A stretch of DNA of 64,000 bases, taken from assembly GCA_035536455.1 (NCBI GenBank), contig DATLOC010000064.1, positions 57,682-121,681 on the forward strand, written 5' to 3'. Under the pieces are notes generated by a model. The model saw only the letters and a list, made by a program, of their open reading frames with translations, searched no databases and was not told the DNA's origin. Both the position numbers and the translations under genes were made by a program. Source of the stretch: DASUNQ01 sp035536455 (GTDB lineage: Bacteria; Acidobacteriota; Thermoanaerobaculia; Multivoradales; UBA5704). Of this stretch, positions 55,569 through 63,744 are shown piece after piece (position 1 is the first letter of the stretch; every line of letters starts with the position of its first letter).

Positions 55569-56882
55569 TTGAGCGAACCGAGGGTCGAAGGCACGGCCGC
55601 CCTGCGGCGCGTGGTCTCGCGCTGGGAGATCGTGGCGCTGTCGCTCAACGACGTCATCGGCAGCGGTGTTTACCTGCTGCCGGCGACGGCGGCGGCGATC
55701 CTCGGGGGTGCGAGCGTCTGGGCCGTCGTGGCGGCCGGCTTCGCGGTGCTGCTGATCGTCCTCTGCTTCGCGGAGGCGGGGAGCTACTTCGACCGCCCCG
55801 GCGGCGCCTACCTCTACGCCGGCACCGCCTTCGGCGACCTGATCGGCTTCGAGGTCGGCTGGATGACCTGGCTGGCGCGCGTCACCTCGGTGGCCTCGCT
55901 CTCGGCCGGCTTTGCGCAGGCGCTCGGCTACCTGCTGCCGGCGGCGCGCGAGGGGACGGGGCGCGGGCTGGCGATCGCCCTGCCCCTCCTCGCCCTCACC
56001 GTCATCAACGTCGTCGGCGTCAAGGCCGGCGCGCGCACGGCGGTCGTGCTGGCGATCGGCAAGATCGTTCCCCTTCTCGTCTTCATCTTCGCCGGCGCCT
56101 TTTACTTCTCGCGCGCCACGCTCGCCGGCGCCGAGCCCACCGGCGCCGGGTCGCTCGGCGAGGCGGCGCTCCTTCTCCTCTTCGCCTACGCCGGCTTCGA
56201 GAACACCGCCGCGCCGGCCGGCGAGTTCAAGAACCCGCGCCGCGACGTGCCCTTCGCGCTGATCATGCAGATCATCCTGGTGACCCTCATCTACTCGTCG
56301 GTGCAGCTGGTGGCGCTCGGCACGCTGCCCGGCGTCGCGGCCTCGGAGACGCCGCTGGCCGACGCCGCCCGCCTCTTCCTCGGCGGCTGGGGCGGCTGGC
56401 TGCTCACCCTCGGCGCCGTGCTCTCGATCCTCGGCACCGAAAGCAACACCATGCTCTCCGGCCCGCGCTACCTCTTCGCCCTGGCCGAGGACGGCTTCGG
56501 CCCGCGTTTCCTCGCCCGCGTTCACCCGCGCTTCCGCACCCCGGCCAACGCCGTCGTCCTGCAGGCGGCGGTGGCGCTGCCGCTCGCCTTGACCGGCACG
56601 TTCGTCGAGCTCGCGGCCCTCTCGGTCGTGGCGCGCCTGGCGACCTACATCGGCACCGCCGCCGCCGTGCCGGTCCTGCGGCGGAAGCTGGCGGCGCTCC
56701 CGGGGACGGTCCGCCTGCCCGGCGGGCCGCTGATCCCGATCGCCGCCGTCTTGGTCTGCCTGGTCCTGGTCGGCAGCGCCGAGCGGCGGAACCTGATCGC
56801 GGGCGCGGTCGCCGTCGCCGCCGGCCTGGTGATCTACTTCCTCCGGCGGCGCGACGCGCCCGGCGTACAATCAACGCCATGA
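55569..56882 (+). CDS. APC-family amino-acid permease
   Basis: A 437-residue polytopic transporter of the amino acid-polyamine-organocation family. The N-terminus has SRWEIVALSLNDVIGSGVYLLPATAAAILGG, equivalent to the unwound helix 1 GxG region, then helices with YFDRPGGAYLYAGTAFGDLIGFEVGWMTWLARV and LLLFAYAGFENTAAPAGEFKNPRRDVPFAL. Around twelve helices. The substrate is probably an amino acid or polyamine. The TTG start at 55569 is supported by GAGGAG five bases upstream and by the absence of any ATG before IGSGVY. TGA overlaps the ATG of the glycosyltransferase gene (ATGA). Confidence 0.92.
   Translation: MSEPRVEGTAALRRVVSRWEIVALSLNDVIGSGVYLLPATAAAILGGASVWAVVAAGFAVLLIVLCFAEAGSYFDRPGGAYLYAGTAFGDLIGFEVGWMTWLARVTSVASLSAGFAQALGYLLPAAREGTGRGLAIALPLLALTVINVVGVKAGARTAVVLAIGKIVPLLVFIFAGAFYFSRATLAGAEPTGAGSLGEAALLLLFAYAGFENTAAPAGEFKNPRRDVPFALIMQIILVTLIYSSVQLVALGTLPGVAASETPLADAARLFLGGWGGWLLTLGAVLSILGTESNTMLSGPRYLFALAEDGFGPRFLARVHPRFRTPANAVVLQAAVALPLALTGTFVELAALSVVARLATYIGTAAAVPVLRRKLAALPGTVRLPGGPLIPIAAVLVCLVLVGSAERRNLIAGAVAVAAGLVIYFLRRRDAPGVQSTP
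56866..56871 (+). promoter_or_regulatory. Possible internal -10 element before the GT2 gene
   Basis: TACAAT inside the end of the permease gene, seven bases before the GT2 ATG (56879). It could give a separate leaderless mRNA for the two glycosyltransferases. Confidence 0.35.
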
Positions 56883-57865
56883 GCTCCCAGCCGGTCCCGC
56901 TGCGCGACCCGGCGAGCCTGCCGCGGCCGGTGCCGCTGGAGGTGAGCGTGCTGGTGCCGGTGCTCGACGAGGCGGGGACGGTGGGGGAGCTGGCGCGGCG
57001 CACGGCGGCCGTGCTCGACGGCCTGGGCCGCAGCTTCGAGCTCCTCTTCATCGACGACGGCTCGCGCGACGGCACCCCGGAGCGGGTGCGCGAGGCCCAC
57101 GCCGCCGACCCGCGGGTCAAGCTCCTCCGCCTGCGCCGCAACTTCGGCAAGGCGGCGGCGCTCTCGGCCGGGCTCGATCACTCCCGCGGCGAGCTGGTGA
57201 TCACCATGGACGGCGACCTCCAGGACGCGCCGGAGGAGATTCCGCGCCTCCTTGCGATGCTGGAGGAGAAGGACCTCGACCTGGTCTCCGGCTGGAAGCG
57301 GCGGCGGCGCGACCCGGTGTCGAAGCGGCTGCCGTCGCGCCTCTTCAACTGGGTGACGCGGCAGCTCGCGCAGGTGCCGCTGCACGACTTCAACAGCGGC
57401 TTCAAGGTCTACCGCCGCGAGGTGCTCGAGCAGATCGCGGTCTACGGCGAGCTCCACCGCTACATCCCGGTGCTGGCCAGCCGGCGCGGCTTCTCGGTGG
57501 GGGAGATCGAGGTCGCGCACCACCCGCGCCGCGCCGGAACGAGCAAGTATGGCTGGGACCGCTTCTACAAGGGCCTCCTCGATCTGATCACCGTCCTCTT
57601 CATCACCCGCTACACGCGCCGGCCGCTCCACCTCTTCGGCGCCTTCGGCCTGCTCTTCCTGACCGCCGGCTTCGCCATCAACCTCTGCCTCGCGGTCCTC
57701 TGGTTCGGCGGCGAGGACCTGTCGAACCGGCCGCTGCTGCTCTTCGGCGTGCTGCTGATGCTGCTCGGCATCCAGGTGCTCACCACCGGCCTCCTCGGCG
57801 AGATGTTCACCTTCAAGAACTTCCGCCGCCCCGACAGCTACTCGGTCAAGGAGCACCTGGACTGA
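56879..57865 (+). CDS. Family 2 glycosyltransferase with C-terminal membrane helices
   Basis: A 328-residue GT2 enzyme of the dolichyl-phosphate mannosyltransferase/GtrB type. The catalytic domain (about 20-245) begins VSVLVPVLDEAGTVGEL, has FIDDGSRDGT (sugar-nucleotide binding), TMDGDLQDAPEEIPRLL (Asp-x-Asp-like DGDLQD) and SGWKRRRRDPV. Two membrane helices follow (LHLFGAFGLLFLTAGFAINLCLAVLWF and LLLFGVLLMLLGIQVLTTGLLGEMF). It would transfer a sugar to polyprenyl phosphate at the membrane. ATG overlaps the permease stop, and TACAAT lies seven bases upstream, so it may also have its own start of transcription. Confidence 0.93.
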   Translation: MSSQPVPLRDPASLPRPVPLEVSVLVPVLDEAGTVGELARRTAAVLDGLGRSFELLFIDDGSRDGTPERVREAHAADPRVKLLRLRRNFGKAAALSAGLDHSRGELVITMDGDLQDAPEEIPRLLAMLEEKDLDLVSGWKRRRRDPVSKRLPSRLFNWVTRQLAQVPLHDFNSGFKVYRREVLEQIAVYGELHRYIPVLASRRGFSVGEIEVAHHPRRAGTSKYGWDRFYKGLLDLITVLFITRYTRRPLHLFGAFGLLFLTAGFAINLCLAVLWFGGEDLSNRPLLLFGVLLMLLGIQVLTTGLLGEMFTFKNFRRPDSYSVKEHLD

Positions 57866-59085
57866 CCGCGCCGCCGTCGCGCCTCGCCCTCCTCTTCCTC
57901 ACCCAGACCTTCCCGCGCCACCCGGGCGACCCCAGCGGGCCGTTCATCCGCGACCTCGCCGCGGCGCTGGTGCGCGGCGGCGACGCGGTGACGGTCGTGG
58001 CGCCGCACGCCGCGGGCCTGCCGGCGCGCTGGGAGGACGCCGGCGTCGAGGTCCGCACCTTCCGCTACGCGCCGGCGCGAGCCGAGCGGCTGGGCTACGG
58101 CCGCAGCCTCGAGGCCGACGAGCGGGTGCGCGGCGCGGCGCTGGCGGTGGCGCCGCTGTACGCCCTGGCAGCGCGGCGGGCGGTGCGGCACCTCCTGGCG
58201 CGAGGGCGCTTCGACCTCTACCAGGCGCATTGGCTGGTGCCGAACGCCGTCGCCGCGCCCGGGCGGCCGCGCCGCACGCCGCTCGCCATCGGGCTCCACG
58301 GCAGCGACGTCTTCCTGGCCGAGCGGCCGCCCTACCGCGCCCCGGCGCGGCGGGTGCTGGCGCGGGCGCGGCTCTTGACCGGCTGCTCGCCGGAGCTGGT
58401 CGAGCGGGTGTGCGCGCTGGGCTTCCCCGCCGAGCGGGCGCGGGTCATCCCCTACGGCGTGGACGTCGCCGCCTTCACGCCGGACGGCGGGCGGGGCAGG
58501 TGGCGGGGGGAGCTCGGGATCCCCGAGAACGCGCCGCTCGTCCTCGCGGTGGGCCGGCTGGCGACGAAGAAAGGCTTCCACGTGCTGATGCAGGCGGCGC
58601 CGGCGGTGCTCGCCTCTTGGCCGGACGCCCATCTCGTCATCGCCGGCAGCGGCGACCGCCTGCCCGAGCTGCGCGCCGCCGCCGCCCCGTTCGCCGGCCG
58701 CGCCCACTTCCCGGGCGCTGTCGCCCACGATGCCCTGCCCGAGCTTTTTCGCTCGGCGGACCTTTTCGTTCTTCCGGCCGTGCACGACGGGAAAGGCAAT
58801 GTGGACGGCCTGCCCAACGTCATCCTCGAAGCGATGGCGAGCGGCCTGCCGGTCGTCGCCTCCGGCATCTCGGGGATCCCGCTGGCGGTCGAGGACGGGC
58901 GGACCGGGCTCCTGGTCCCCGAGGGGGACGCCGGCGCCCTGGCGGCCGCCCTCCTGCGCCTGCTCGCCGATCCTGAAGCGCGGCAGGCGATGGGGGAGGC
59001 GGGGCGGCGGAAGGCCGAGCGCGAGCTCACCTGGGACGCGATCGCCGCCCGCTACCGCGCCGCCTACGTCGAGGTCCTCGCCTAA
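57862..59085 (+). CDS. Family 4 glycosyltransferase, probable CTG start
   Basis: A 407-residue GT-B enzyme. Reading from CTG at 57862 gives TAPPSRLALLFLTQTFPRHPGDPSGPFIRDLAAALVRGGDAVTVVAPHAAG, the usual N-terminal Rossmann half of a GT4; a start at the first GTG (57970) would delete its first strand and the nucleotide-proximal loop. The CTG overlaps the upstream stop (CTGA) exactly like the other coupled pairs here. The C-terminal half has LVLAVGRLATKKGFHVLMQAAPAVL, FVLPAVHDGKGNVDGLPNVILEAMASGLPVVAS (E-x7-E) and NGLLVPEGD-type GLLVPEGDAGALA. Sugar donor and acceptor are unknown; it shares an operon with the GT2 gene. Confidence 0.9.
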   Translation: MTAPPSRLALLFLTQTFPRHPGDPSGPFIRDLAAALVRGGDAVTVVAPHAAGLPARWEDAGVEVRTFRYAPARAERLGYGRSLEADERVRGAALAVAPLYALAARRAVRHLLARGRFDLYQAHWLVPNAVAAPGRPRRTPLAIGLHGSDVFLAERPPYRAPARRVLARARLLTGCSPELVERVCALGFPAERARVIPYGVDVAAFTPDGGRGRWRGELGIPENAPLVLAVGRLATKKGFHVLMQAAPAVLASWPDAHLVIAGSGDRLPELRAAAAPFAGRAHFPGAVAHDALPELFRSADLFVLPAVHDGKGNVDGLPNVILEAMASGLPVVASGISGIPLAVEDGRTGLLVPEGDAGALAAALLRLLADPEARQAMGEAGRRKAERELTWDAIAARYRAAYVEVLA

Positions 59086-59094
59086 CTCCCCTTG

Positions 59095-59499
59095 CTAGAA
59101 GGCGACCTGCTGCGCCGTGCCGTGGAAGGTCTTGACGCAGGTGTAGACCTGGATCGGGCCCTCCACGAGCTGCGGGCCGCCGATGCTGGTGCGGTGAGTC
59201 GTCCAGATGACGATCGCCGTGAAGTCGGAGCTCCCGCCGTCCTTCGGCAGGTGGATCTCCGGCAGCAGCAGGCTGAGCGTGTCCCGCTTGAGGTCGGCGA
59301 TGAAGCCCAGAGTCACCGTCACCAGCGCGCCGAGCGACGTCTCCTCGCGCTCGATCTCGCTGCCGCTCCAGCTCCGCGAGTCGCCGTCGCTGTCGAGGCT
59401 CAGCGTCGGTTGGCCGGCGATGCTGCTGGTCGTGTAGACGATGGTCGTGCCGCCGAGACGCAGCTCGAAGCGATTCGGTTCGGTCACCTGAGGTGCCAT
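59095..59499 (-). CDS. Small hypothetical beta protein
   Basis: A 134-residue protein without signal peptide or membrane helix. It is rich in Thr, Ser and Val, with alternating patterns that suggest a beta sandwich: RFELRLGGTTIVYTTSSIAGQPTLSLDSDGDSRSWSG, GALVTVTLGFIADLKRDTLSLLLPEIHLP and TAIVIWTTHRTSIGGPQLVEGPIQVYTCVKTFHG. GGGAGGG lies just before the ATG. It is a single gene convergent with the glycosyltransferase. I do not recognise a family; the layout recalls avidin-like or other small beta-barrel proteins, but this is not supported by specific motifs. Confidence 0.65.
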   Translation of the reverse strand: MAPQVTEPNRFELRLGGTTIVYTTSSIAGQPTLSLDSDGDSRSWSGSEIEREETSLGALVTVTLGFIADLKRDTLSLLLPEIHLPKDGGSSDFTAIVIWTTHRTSIGGPQLVEGPIQVYTCVKTFHGTAQQVAF

Positions 59500-59556
59500 G
59501 GCACCCTCCCCTTGTTAATTTGCGTCGATCCTAACCGATCGGCGCCGGGCGTGCGC

Positions 59557-59562
59557 TAACAT
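59557..59562 (+). promoter_or_regulatory. Possible -10 element of the lipoprotein-thrC operon
   Basis: TAACAT, nine bases before the lipoprotein ATG (59572), with only CCTCGCCCC between. Confidence 0.35.
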
Positions 59563-59571
59563 CCTCGCCCC

Positions 59572-60321
59572 ATGACTCACCGCCGTCTCGTCGCCGCCTG
59601 CACCCTCCTCCTCCTCGCCGCCGCCTGCCGCAAGGATCCGGCGGAGGAGGAGGCCGCGGTCCAGCAGGCGTTGAAGGAGAAGGGGACGCTGGAGGTCCTC
59701 GACGAGGTCGCGGCGGCGCAGTACACCCCACCGGAGGACGGCAAGCTCACGGACGCGCAGATCGAGATGTACCTGGCGGTGCGCCAGCGCGGCAAGCGCA
59801 TCCGCGAGGTGGCGGGCAAGGAGCTGGAGAAGAAGTCCGCCGAGGCCAAGAAGGAAGGGGAGGAGATGGGCCTCTTCGATGCGGTGCAGGCGGTGGGGGA
59901 CGCGGCCGACATCGCCACCGCCAACCTGCGCGCGGCGCAGGAGCTGAAGCACAACCCGAAGGAGTACCAGTGGGTGGAGGAGCGGGTGACCGAGGCGCTC
60001 CTCGCCGAGCTGAGCCAGCGGCTCAACGCCCAGCTCGCCGAAGGGCGCGACGAGTACGTGCAGCTCCTCGAGGCGCAGAAGCAGGCGGTCGCCGACCCGG
60101 CGCGGCGAGCCGAGCTGGAGCGCAAGATCGAGGAGATGCGCGGCCGGGCGGAGACGGCGGCCGAGCCGGCCGGCGAGGCGCTCCGCCACAACGTCGCGCT
60201 GGTCGCCAGGCACCGCGACCGCATCCGGGCCGTGCAGACACCCGAGGAGCGCTTCGCCACCGGCCACGGCGAGGAGCTGCCGGGCCAGCCGCCCACGACC
60301 GCCGCGCCGCCGGAGCCGTGA
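59572..60321 (+). CDS. Helical lipoprotein of unknown function
   Basis: A 249-residue lipoprotein: LLLLAAAC puts Cys19 in a good lipobox. The mature part is charged and helical (EEEAAVQQALKEKGTLEVLDEVAAAQ, QRGKRIREVAGKELEKKSAEAKKEGEEMG, WVEERVTEALLAELSQRLNAQLAEGRDEYVQLLEAQKQAV), ending in a Pro-rich tail. TAACAT lies nine bases before the ATG with no Shine-Dalgarno. The TGA overlaps the GTG of thrC (GTGA), an unexpected pairing of a surface lipoprotein with a biosynthetic enzyme. Function unknown. Confidence 0.8.
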   Translation: MTHRRLVAACTLLLLAAACRKDPAEEEAAVQQALKEKGTLEVLDEVAAAQYTPPEDGKLTDAQIEMYLAVRQRGKRIREVAGKELEKKSAEAKKEGEEMGLFDAVQAVGDAADIATANLRAAQELKHNPKEYQWVEERVTEALLAELSQRLNAQLAEGRDEYVQLLEAQKQAVADPARRAELERKIEEMRGRAETAAEPAGEALRHNVALVARHRDRIRAVQTPEERFATGHGEELPGQPPTTAAPPEP

Positions 60322-61484
60322 CCCCGACATCGCCGGAGTCCGATCCCGGCGAGCGCTGGGCGCGGCGCCTGGTCTGCTCGCGCACCGGCGAGGTCGCGTC
60401 GCTCGACGCGCCGGCCTTCCTCTCGCCGGCCGGCGCCCCCTGGCTGGTCGACTACGACCTCGACGCCGCGCGCGGCGCGGCCCTCCGCCGCGCCCTGCCG
60501 TCCCGCCCCTGGACCCTCTGGCGCTACCGCGAGCTGCTGCCGCTCCGCGACGCCGCCCGCCGCGTCGACCTCGGCGAAGGGGGGACGCCGCTCGTCCCGC
60601 TGCGCGGCTGGGCGCCGGACGGGGTGCGCGTCTGGCTCAAGGAGGAGGCGGGGAACCCGACCGGCTCCTTCAAGGCGCGCGGCCTCTCGCTCGCCGTCAA
60701 CCGCGCCCGCGAGCTGGGCGCGCCGGGCGTGCAGCTCGCCAGCGCCGGCAACGCCGCCCTCGCCCTCGCCGCCTACGCCGCCGCCGCCGGCCTGCCGGCG
60801 CGGGTGGCCCTCCCCGAGGACACGCCGCCGACGGTCGCCGCGCGCTGCCGCGCTCACGGCGCCGAGGTGCTGACGGCGCCCGGCACGCTGGTCGAGGCGG
60901 CGCAGCTCCTCGCGGGCGACGACGGGTACTGGACGCTCTCGACCCTGCGCGAGCCCTACCGCGTCGAGGGGAAGAAGACGATGGCCTTCGAGATCGCCGA
61001 GCAATTCGGCTGGGAGCTGCCGGAGTGGATCGTTTACCCGACCGGCGGCGGCACCGGCATCGTCGGCATGCACAAGGCCTTCGCCGAGCTGGAGCGGCTG
61101 GGGCTGGTCGCCGGGCGCCGGCCGCGCTTCGTCGTCGTGCAGGCCGCCGGCTGCGCGCCGCTGGTGCGCGCCTTCGCCGCCGGCGCGGAGACGGCGAAGC
61201 TCTGGGAGGAGCCGCGCACTCGCGTCTGGGGTCTGCGCGTGCCGCGGGCGCTCGGCGACTTCCTGGTGCTGCGCGCCCTGCGCGAGACCGGCGGGCGGGC
61301 GCTGGCGATCAACGAGGCGCGGCTGCCGGAGGTGACGGCGCGGGCGGCGCGGGCCGGGCTGCTCGTCGGTCCGGAAGGGGCGGCGGCACTCGCCGCGCTC
61401 GAGGACCTGGCGGCGGCGGGGGAGCTGAAGGCAGGGGAGCGCGTCGTGGTGTTCCAGACCGGGCACCCGGGGAATTACACGTGA
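60318..61484 (+). CDS. thrC: Threonine synthase
   Basis: A 388-residue fold-type II PLP enzyme that converts O-phosphohomoserine to threonine. The PLP lysine is Lys119 in EEAGNPTGSFKARGLSLAV; LASAGNAALALAAYAAAAGLPARVALPEDTPP, PEWIVYPTGGGTGIVGMHKAF and VFQTGHPGN are typical. A short N-terminal domain with LVCSRTGE precedes the catalytic core. A threonine dehydratase is less likely because of this N-terminus and the phosphate-binding pattern. The GTG start overlaps the lipoprotein stop, and the TGA overlaps the next start (GTGA). Confidence 0.88.
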   Translation: MTPTSPESDPGERWARRLVCSRTGEVASLDAPAFLSPAGAPWLVDYDLDAARGAALRRALPSRPWTLWRYRELLPLRDAARRVDLGEGGTPLVPLRGWAPDGVRVWLKEEAGNPTGSFKARGLSLAVNRARELGAPGVQLASAGNAALALAAYAAAAGLPARVALPEDTPPTVAARCRAHGAEVLTAPGTLVEAAQLLAGDDGYWTLSTLREPYRVEGKKTMAFEIAEQFGWELPEWIVYPTGGGTGIVGMHKAFAELERLGLVAGRRPRFVVVQAAGCAPLVRAFAAGAETAKLWEEPRTRVWGLRVPRALGDFLVLRALRETGGRALAINEARLPEVTARAARAGLLVGPEGAAALAALEDLAAAGELKAGERVVVFQTGHPGNYT

Positions 61485-62524
61485 CAAGGGAGGGAAAGCG
61501 TCTACAAGCTTTCCTCGATCAGCTCGTCGCCGCCGGCGAGCTGAGCGCCGCGGTCGGCATGGTCGGCGGTGCAGACGGGCCCGCCTGGAGGGGTGTCGCC
61601 GGCGAGGCCCGCCCGGGCCGGACGGTGACACTCGCCACCCGCTTCGACTACGGCTCGCTCGTCAAGCCGTTCATCGCCACCCTGGCGCTCGTCCTCGACG
61701 CGAGCGGCGAGCTGCCGCTCGGCACCACGGTCGGCGAGGCCTTCCCCGCCTCGCACCCCACGCTCGCCCGCCGCACGCTCGAGGACCTCCTCCGCCACGA
61801 GGCCGGGGTGCGCCACTGGGCGCCGCTCTACCATCTCTGCCGGACGCCGGCGGAGATCGAGCCGCTGCTCCTCGGCGGCGAGCTGCTGGGTGAGCGGCTA
61901 GGCACCTACAGCGACCTCGACTTCATCGTCTGGTGGCTCGCCGCCGAGCGCCTCCTCGGGCGGCCGCTCCTGCCGCTGCTCGCCGAGCGCGTCCTCCGAC
62001 CGCTCGGCATCGAAGACGTCGAGGACGTGCCCGGCGACCAGCCGGACGTCGCGGTCTGCCGCTGCGACACGGCCAAGGAGGTGCGGCTCGCCGCCGAGCA
62101 GGGGCTGGCGATCGACCTCCTGCCGCCGCCCCCGCCCGGCATCCCCAACGACGGCAACGCCCGCTTCCTCGGCGGCTTCCCCGGCCACTCCGGGCTCTTC
62201 GGCCCGGCCAAGGCGCTCTTCCGGCTGGGCGCGGAATGGCTGCGGCCGGAAGCGTTGTTGACGCCTGAGGCGGTGGCGCGGGCGTGCGGCGGGAGTACCC
62301 GCTTCGCGCTCGGCTGGTGGCGGCGGCGGACGCTCCAGGGCGGCGGACCCTGCCTGCCGCCGAGCGCCTTCGGGCACACCGGCTTTCCCGGCGGCAACCT
62401 CTGGATCGATCCCGAGGCGGGGCGCGTGCTCGTCTTCCTCGCCCACCGCACCAGCGCCGCCGTGCCGATCAACCGCCGCCGCCGGCGCTTCCACACGCTG
62501 GCGTATCATCGCGACCCGCGTTAG
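61481..62524 (+). CDS. Serine beta-lactamase-like hydrolase
   Basis: A 347-residue protein of the class C beta-lactamase/penicillin-binding-protein-like family. Ser59-x-x-Lys62 in FDYGSLVKPF is the catalytic motif; TYSDLDFIVWW supplies the Tyr-Ser motif, and GHTGFPGGNLWI replaces the KTG triad by HTG, as in many esterase- and peptidase-like members. No signal peptide, so it is probably cytoplasmic, acting as an esterase or D-amino peptidase. The GTG start overlaps the thrC stop. No link to threonine synthesis is obvious. Confidence 0.87.
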   Translation: MTREGKRLQAFLDQLVAAGELSAAVGMVGGADGPAWRGVAGEARPGRTVTLATRFDYGSLVKPFIATLALVLDASGELPLGTTVGEAFPASHPTLARRTLEDLLRHEAGVRHWAPLYHLCRTPAEIEPLLLGGELLGERLGTYSDLDFIVWWLAAERLLGRPLLPLLAERVLRPLGIEDVEDVPGDQPDVAVCRCDTAKEVRLAAEQGLAIDLLPPPPPGIPNDGNARFLGGFPGHSGLFGPAKALFRLGAEWLRPEALLTPEAVARACGGSTRFALGWWRRRTLQGGGPCLPPSAFGHTGFPGGNLWIDPEAGRVLVFLAHRTSAAVPINRRRRRFHTLAYHRDPR

Positions 62525-62547
62525 CTCATTCCACCCAAGGAGACCGC

Positions 62548-63744
62548 ATGTCCCTTTCCATTCGCGACCTGGTGCTCGTCGACGGGGTACGCACCCCGAT
62601 GGCCGAGTACAACGGGTCCTTCGCAGACCTCTCGGCGATCGAGCTCGGCGCCCGCGCCGCGCGCGCCCTCTTCGAGCGCACCGGCGCCGACCCGGCGGAG
62701 CTCGACCACGTCGTCGTCGGCAACGCCCTCCAGACCTCGCCGGACGCGATCTACGGCGCCCGCCACGTGGCGCTGCGCGCCGGCGTGCCCAAGGAGGTGC
62801 CGGCCCTCACCGTCAACCGCCTCTGCGGCTCGGGGGTGCAGTCGATCCTCTCGGGCGCCCAGTCGATCTTGACCGGCGACGGCACCACGGTCCTGGTCGG
62901 CGGCATGGAGAACATGAGCCAGGCGCCGCACGTCGTCTGGGGCGCGCGCAAGGGCTTCAAGCTCGGGCAGGGGCAGCTCCAGGACCTGCTCATGGTGTCG
63001 CTCATGGACAGCTTCTGCGGCTGCTACATGGCGCAGACCAGCAACAACCTCTCGCGCGACTACGGCATCTCGCGCCGCGAGCAGGACGAGTTCGCCCTCT
63101 GCTCGCAGAAGCGCGCCGCCGCGGCCTGGGAGAGCGGGCGCCTGGCCGAGGAGGTGGTGCCGATCGAGGTCGGGAGCGGCAAGCGGGCCAAGACCATCGC
63201 TCGCGACGACCACATGCGGCCGGAGACCACGATCGAGGACCTCGCCGGGCTGCCGACCGCCTTCGACAAGGACGGCTTCGTGACCGCCGGGAACGCGTCG
63301 GGGATCGTCGACGGCGCCGCGATGATGCTGCTCTCGACCGCCGAGCGGGCGCGCGAGCGCGGCTGGACGCCGCTCGGGCGGCTGGTCTCCTGGGCGGTCG
63401 TCGGCGTCGAGCCCTCGCGCATGGGGATCGGCCCGGCGCCGGCGATCCGCGCCGCGCTGGCCAAGGCCGGCATGACGCTCGACGACGTGACGCTCTTCGA
63501 GATCAACGAGGCCTTCGCCGGCCAGGTGCTGGCGGTGCTGCGCGAGCTGGCGCTCGACCCCGGCAAGCTCAACGTCAACGGCGGCGCGGTGGCGCTCGGC
63601 CACCCGCTCGGCGCTACCGGCACCCGGCTCGTGCTGACGCTGCTCAAGGAGCTGCGGCGGCGCGGGGGCGGGGTCGGCGTGGCCTCGGCCTGCATCGGCG
63701 GCGGGCAGGGGATCGCGCTGGTGGTCGAGAGCGCCGAGGCTTGA
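62548..63744 (+). CDS. Acetyl-CoA acetyltransferase (thiolase II)
   Basis: A 398-residue thiolase. The nucleophile Cys93 lies in VNRLCGSGVQSI; NEAFAGQVLAV, NVNGGAVALGHPLGATG (catalytic His) and SACIGGGQG (second catalytic Cys) follow. It condenses two acetyl-CoA to acetoacetyl-CoA or degrades 3-ketoacyl-CoA. AAGGAGA lies before the ATG. The TGA overlaps a TTG that begins an SDR gene, which could be an acetoacetyl-CoA reductase-like partner, as in polyhydroxybutyrate synthesis or butyrate metabolism. Supply of acetoacetyl-CoA to a mevalonate pathway is also possible, given the HMG-CoA reductase homologue at 3227-4765. Confidence 0.94.
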   Translation: MSLSIRDLVLVDGVRTPMAEYNGSFADLSAIELGARAARALFERTGADPAELDHVVVGNALQTSPDAIYGARHVALRAGVPKEVPALTVNRLCGSGVQSILSGAQSILTGDGTTVLVGGMENMSQAPHVVWGARKGFKLGQGQLQDLLMVSLMDSFCGCYMAQTSNNLSRDYGISRREQDEFALCSQKRAAAAWESGRLAEEVVPIEVGSGKRAKTIARDDHMRPETTIEDLAGLPTAFDKDGFVTAGNASGIVDGAAMMLLSTAERARERGWTPLGRLVSWAVVGVEPSRMGIGPAPAIRAALAKAGMTLDDVTLFEINEAFAGQVLAVLRELALDPGKLNVNGGAVALGHPLGATGTRLVLTLLKELRRRGGGVGVASACIGGGQGIALVVESAEA

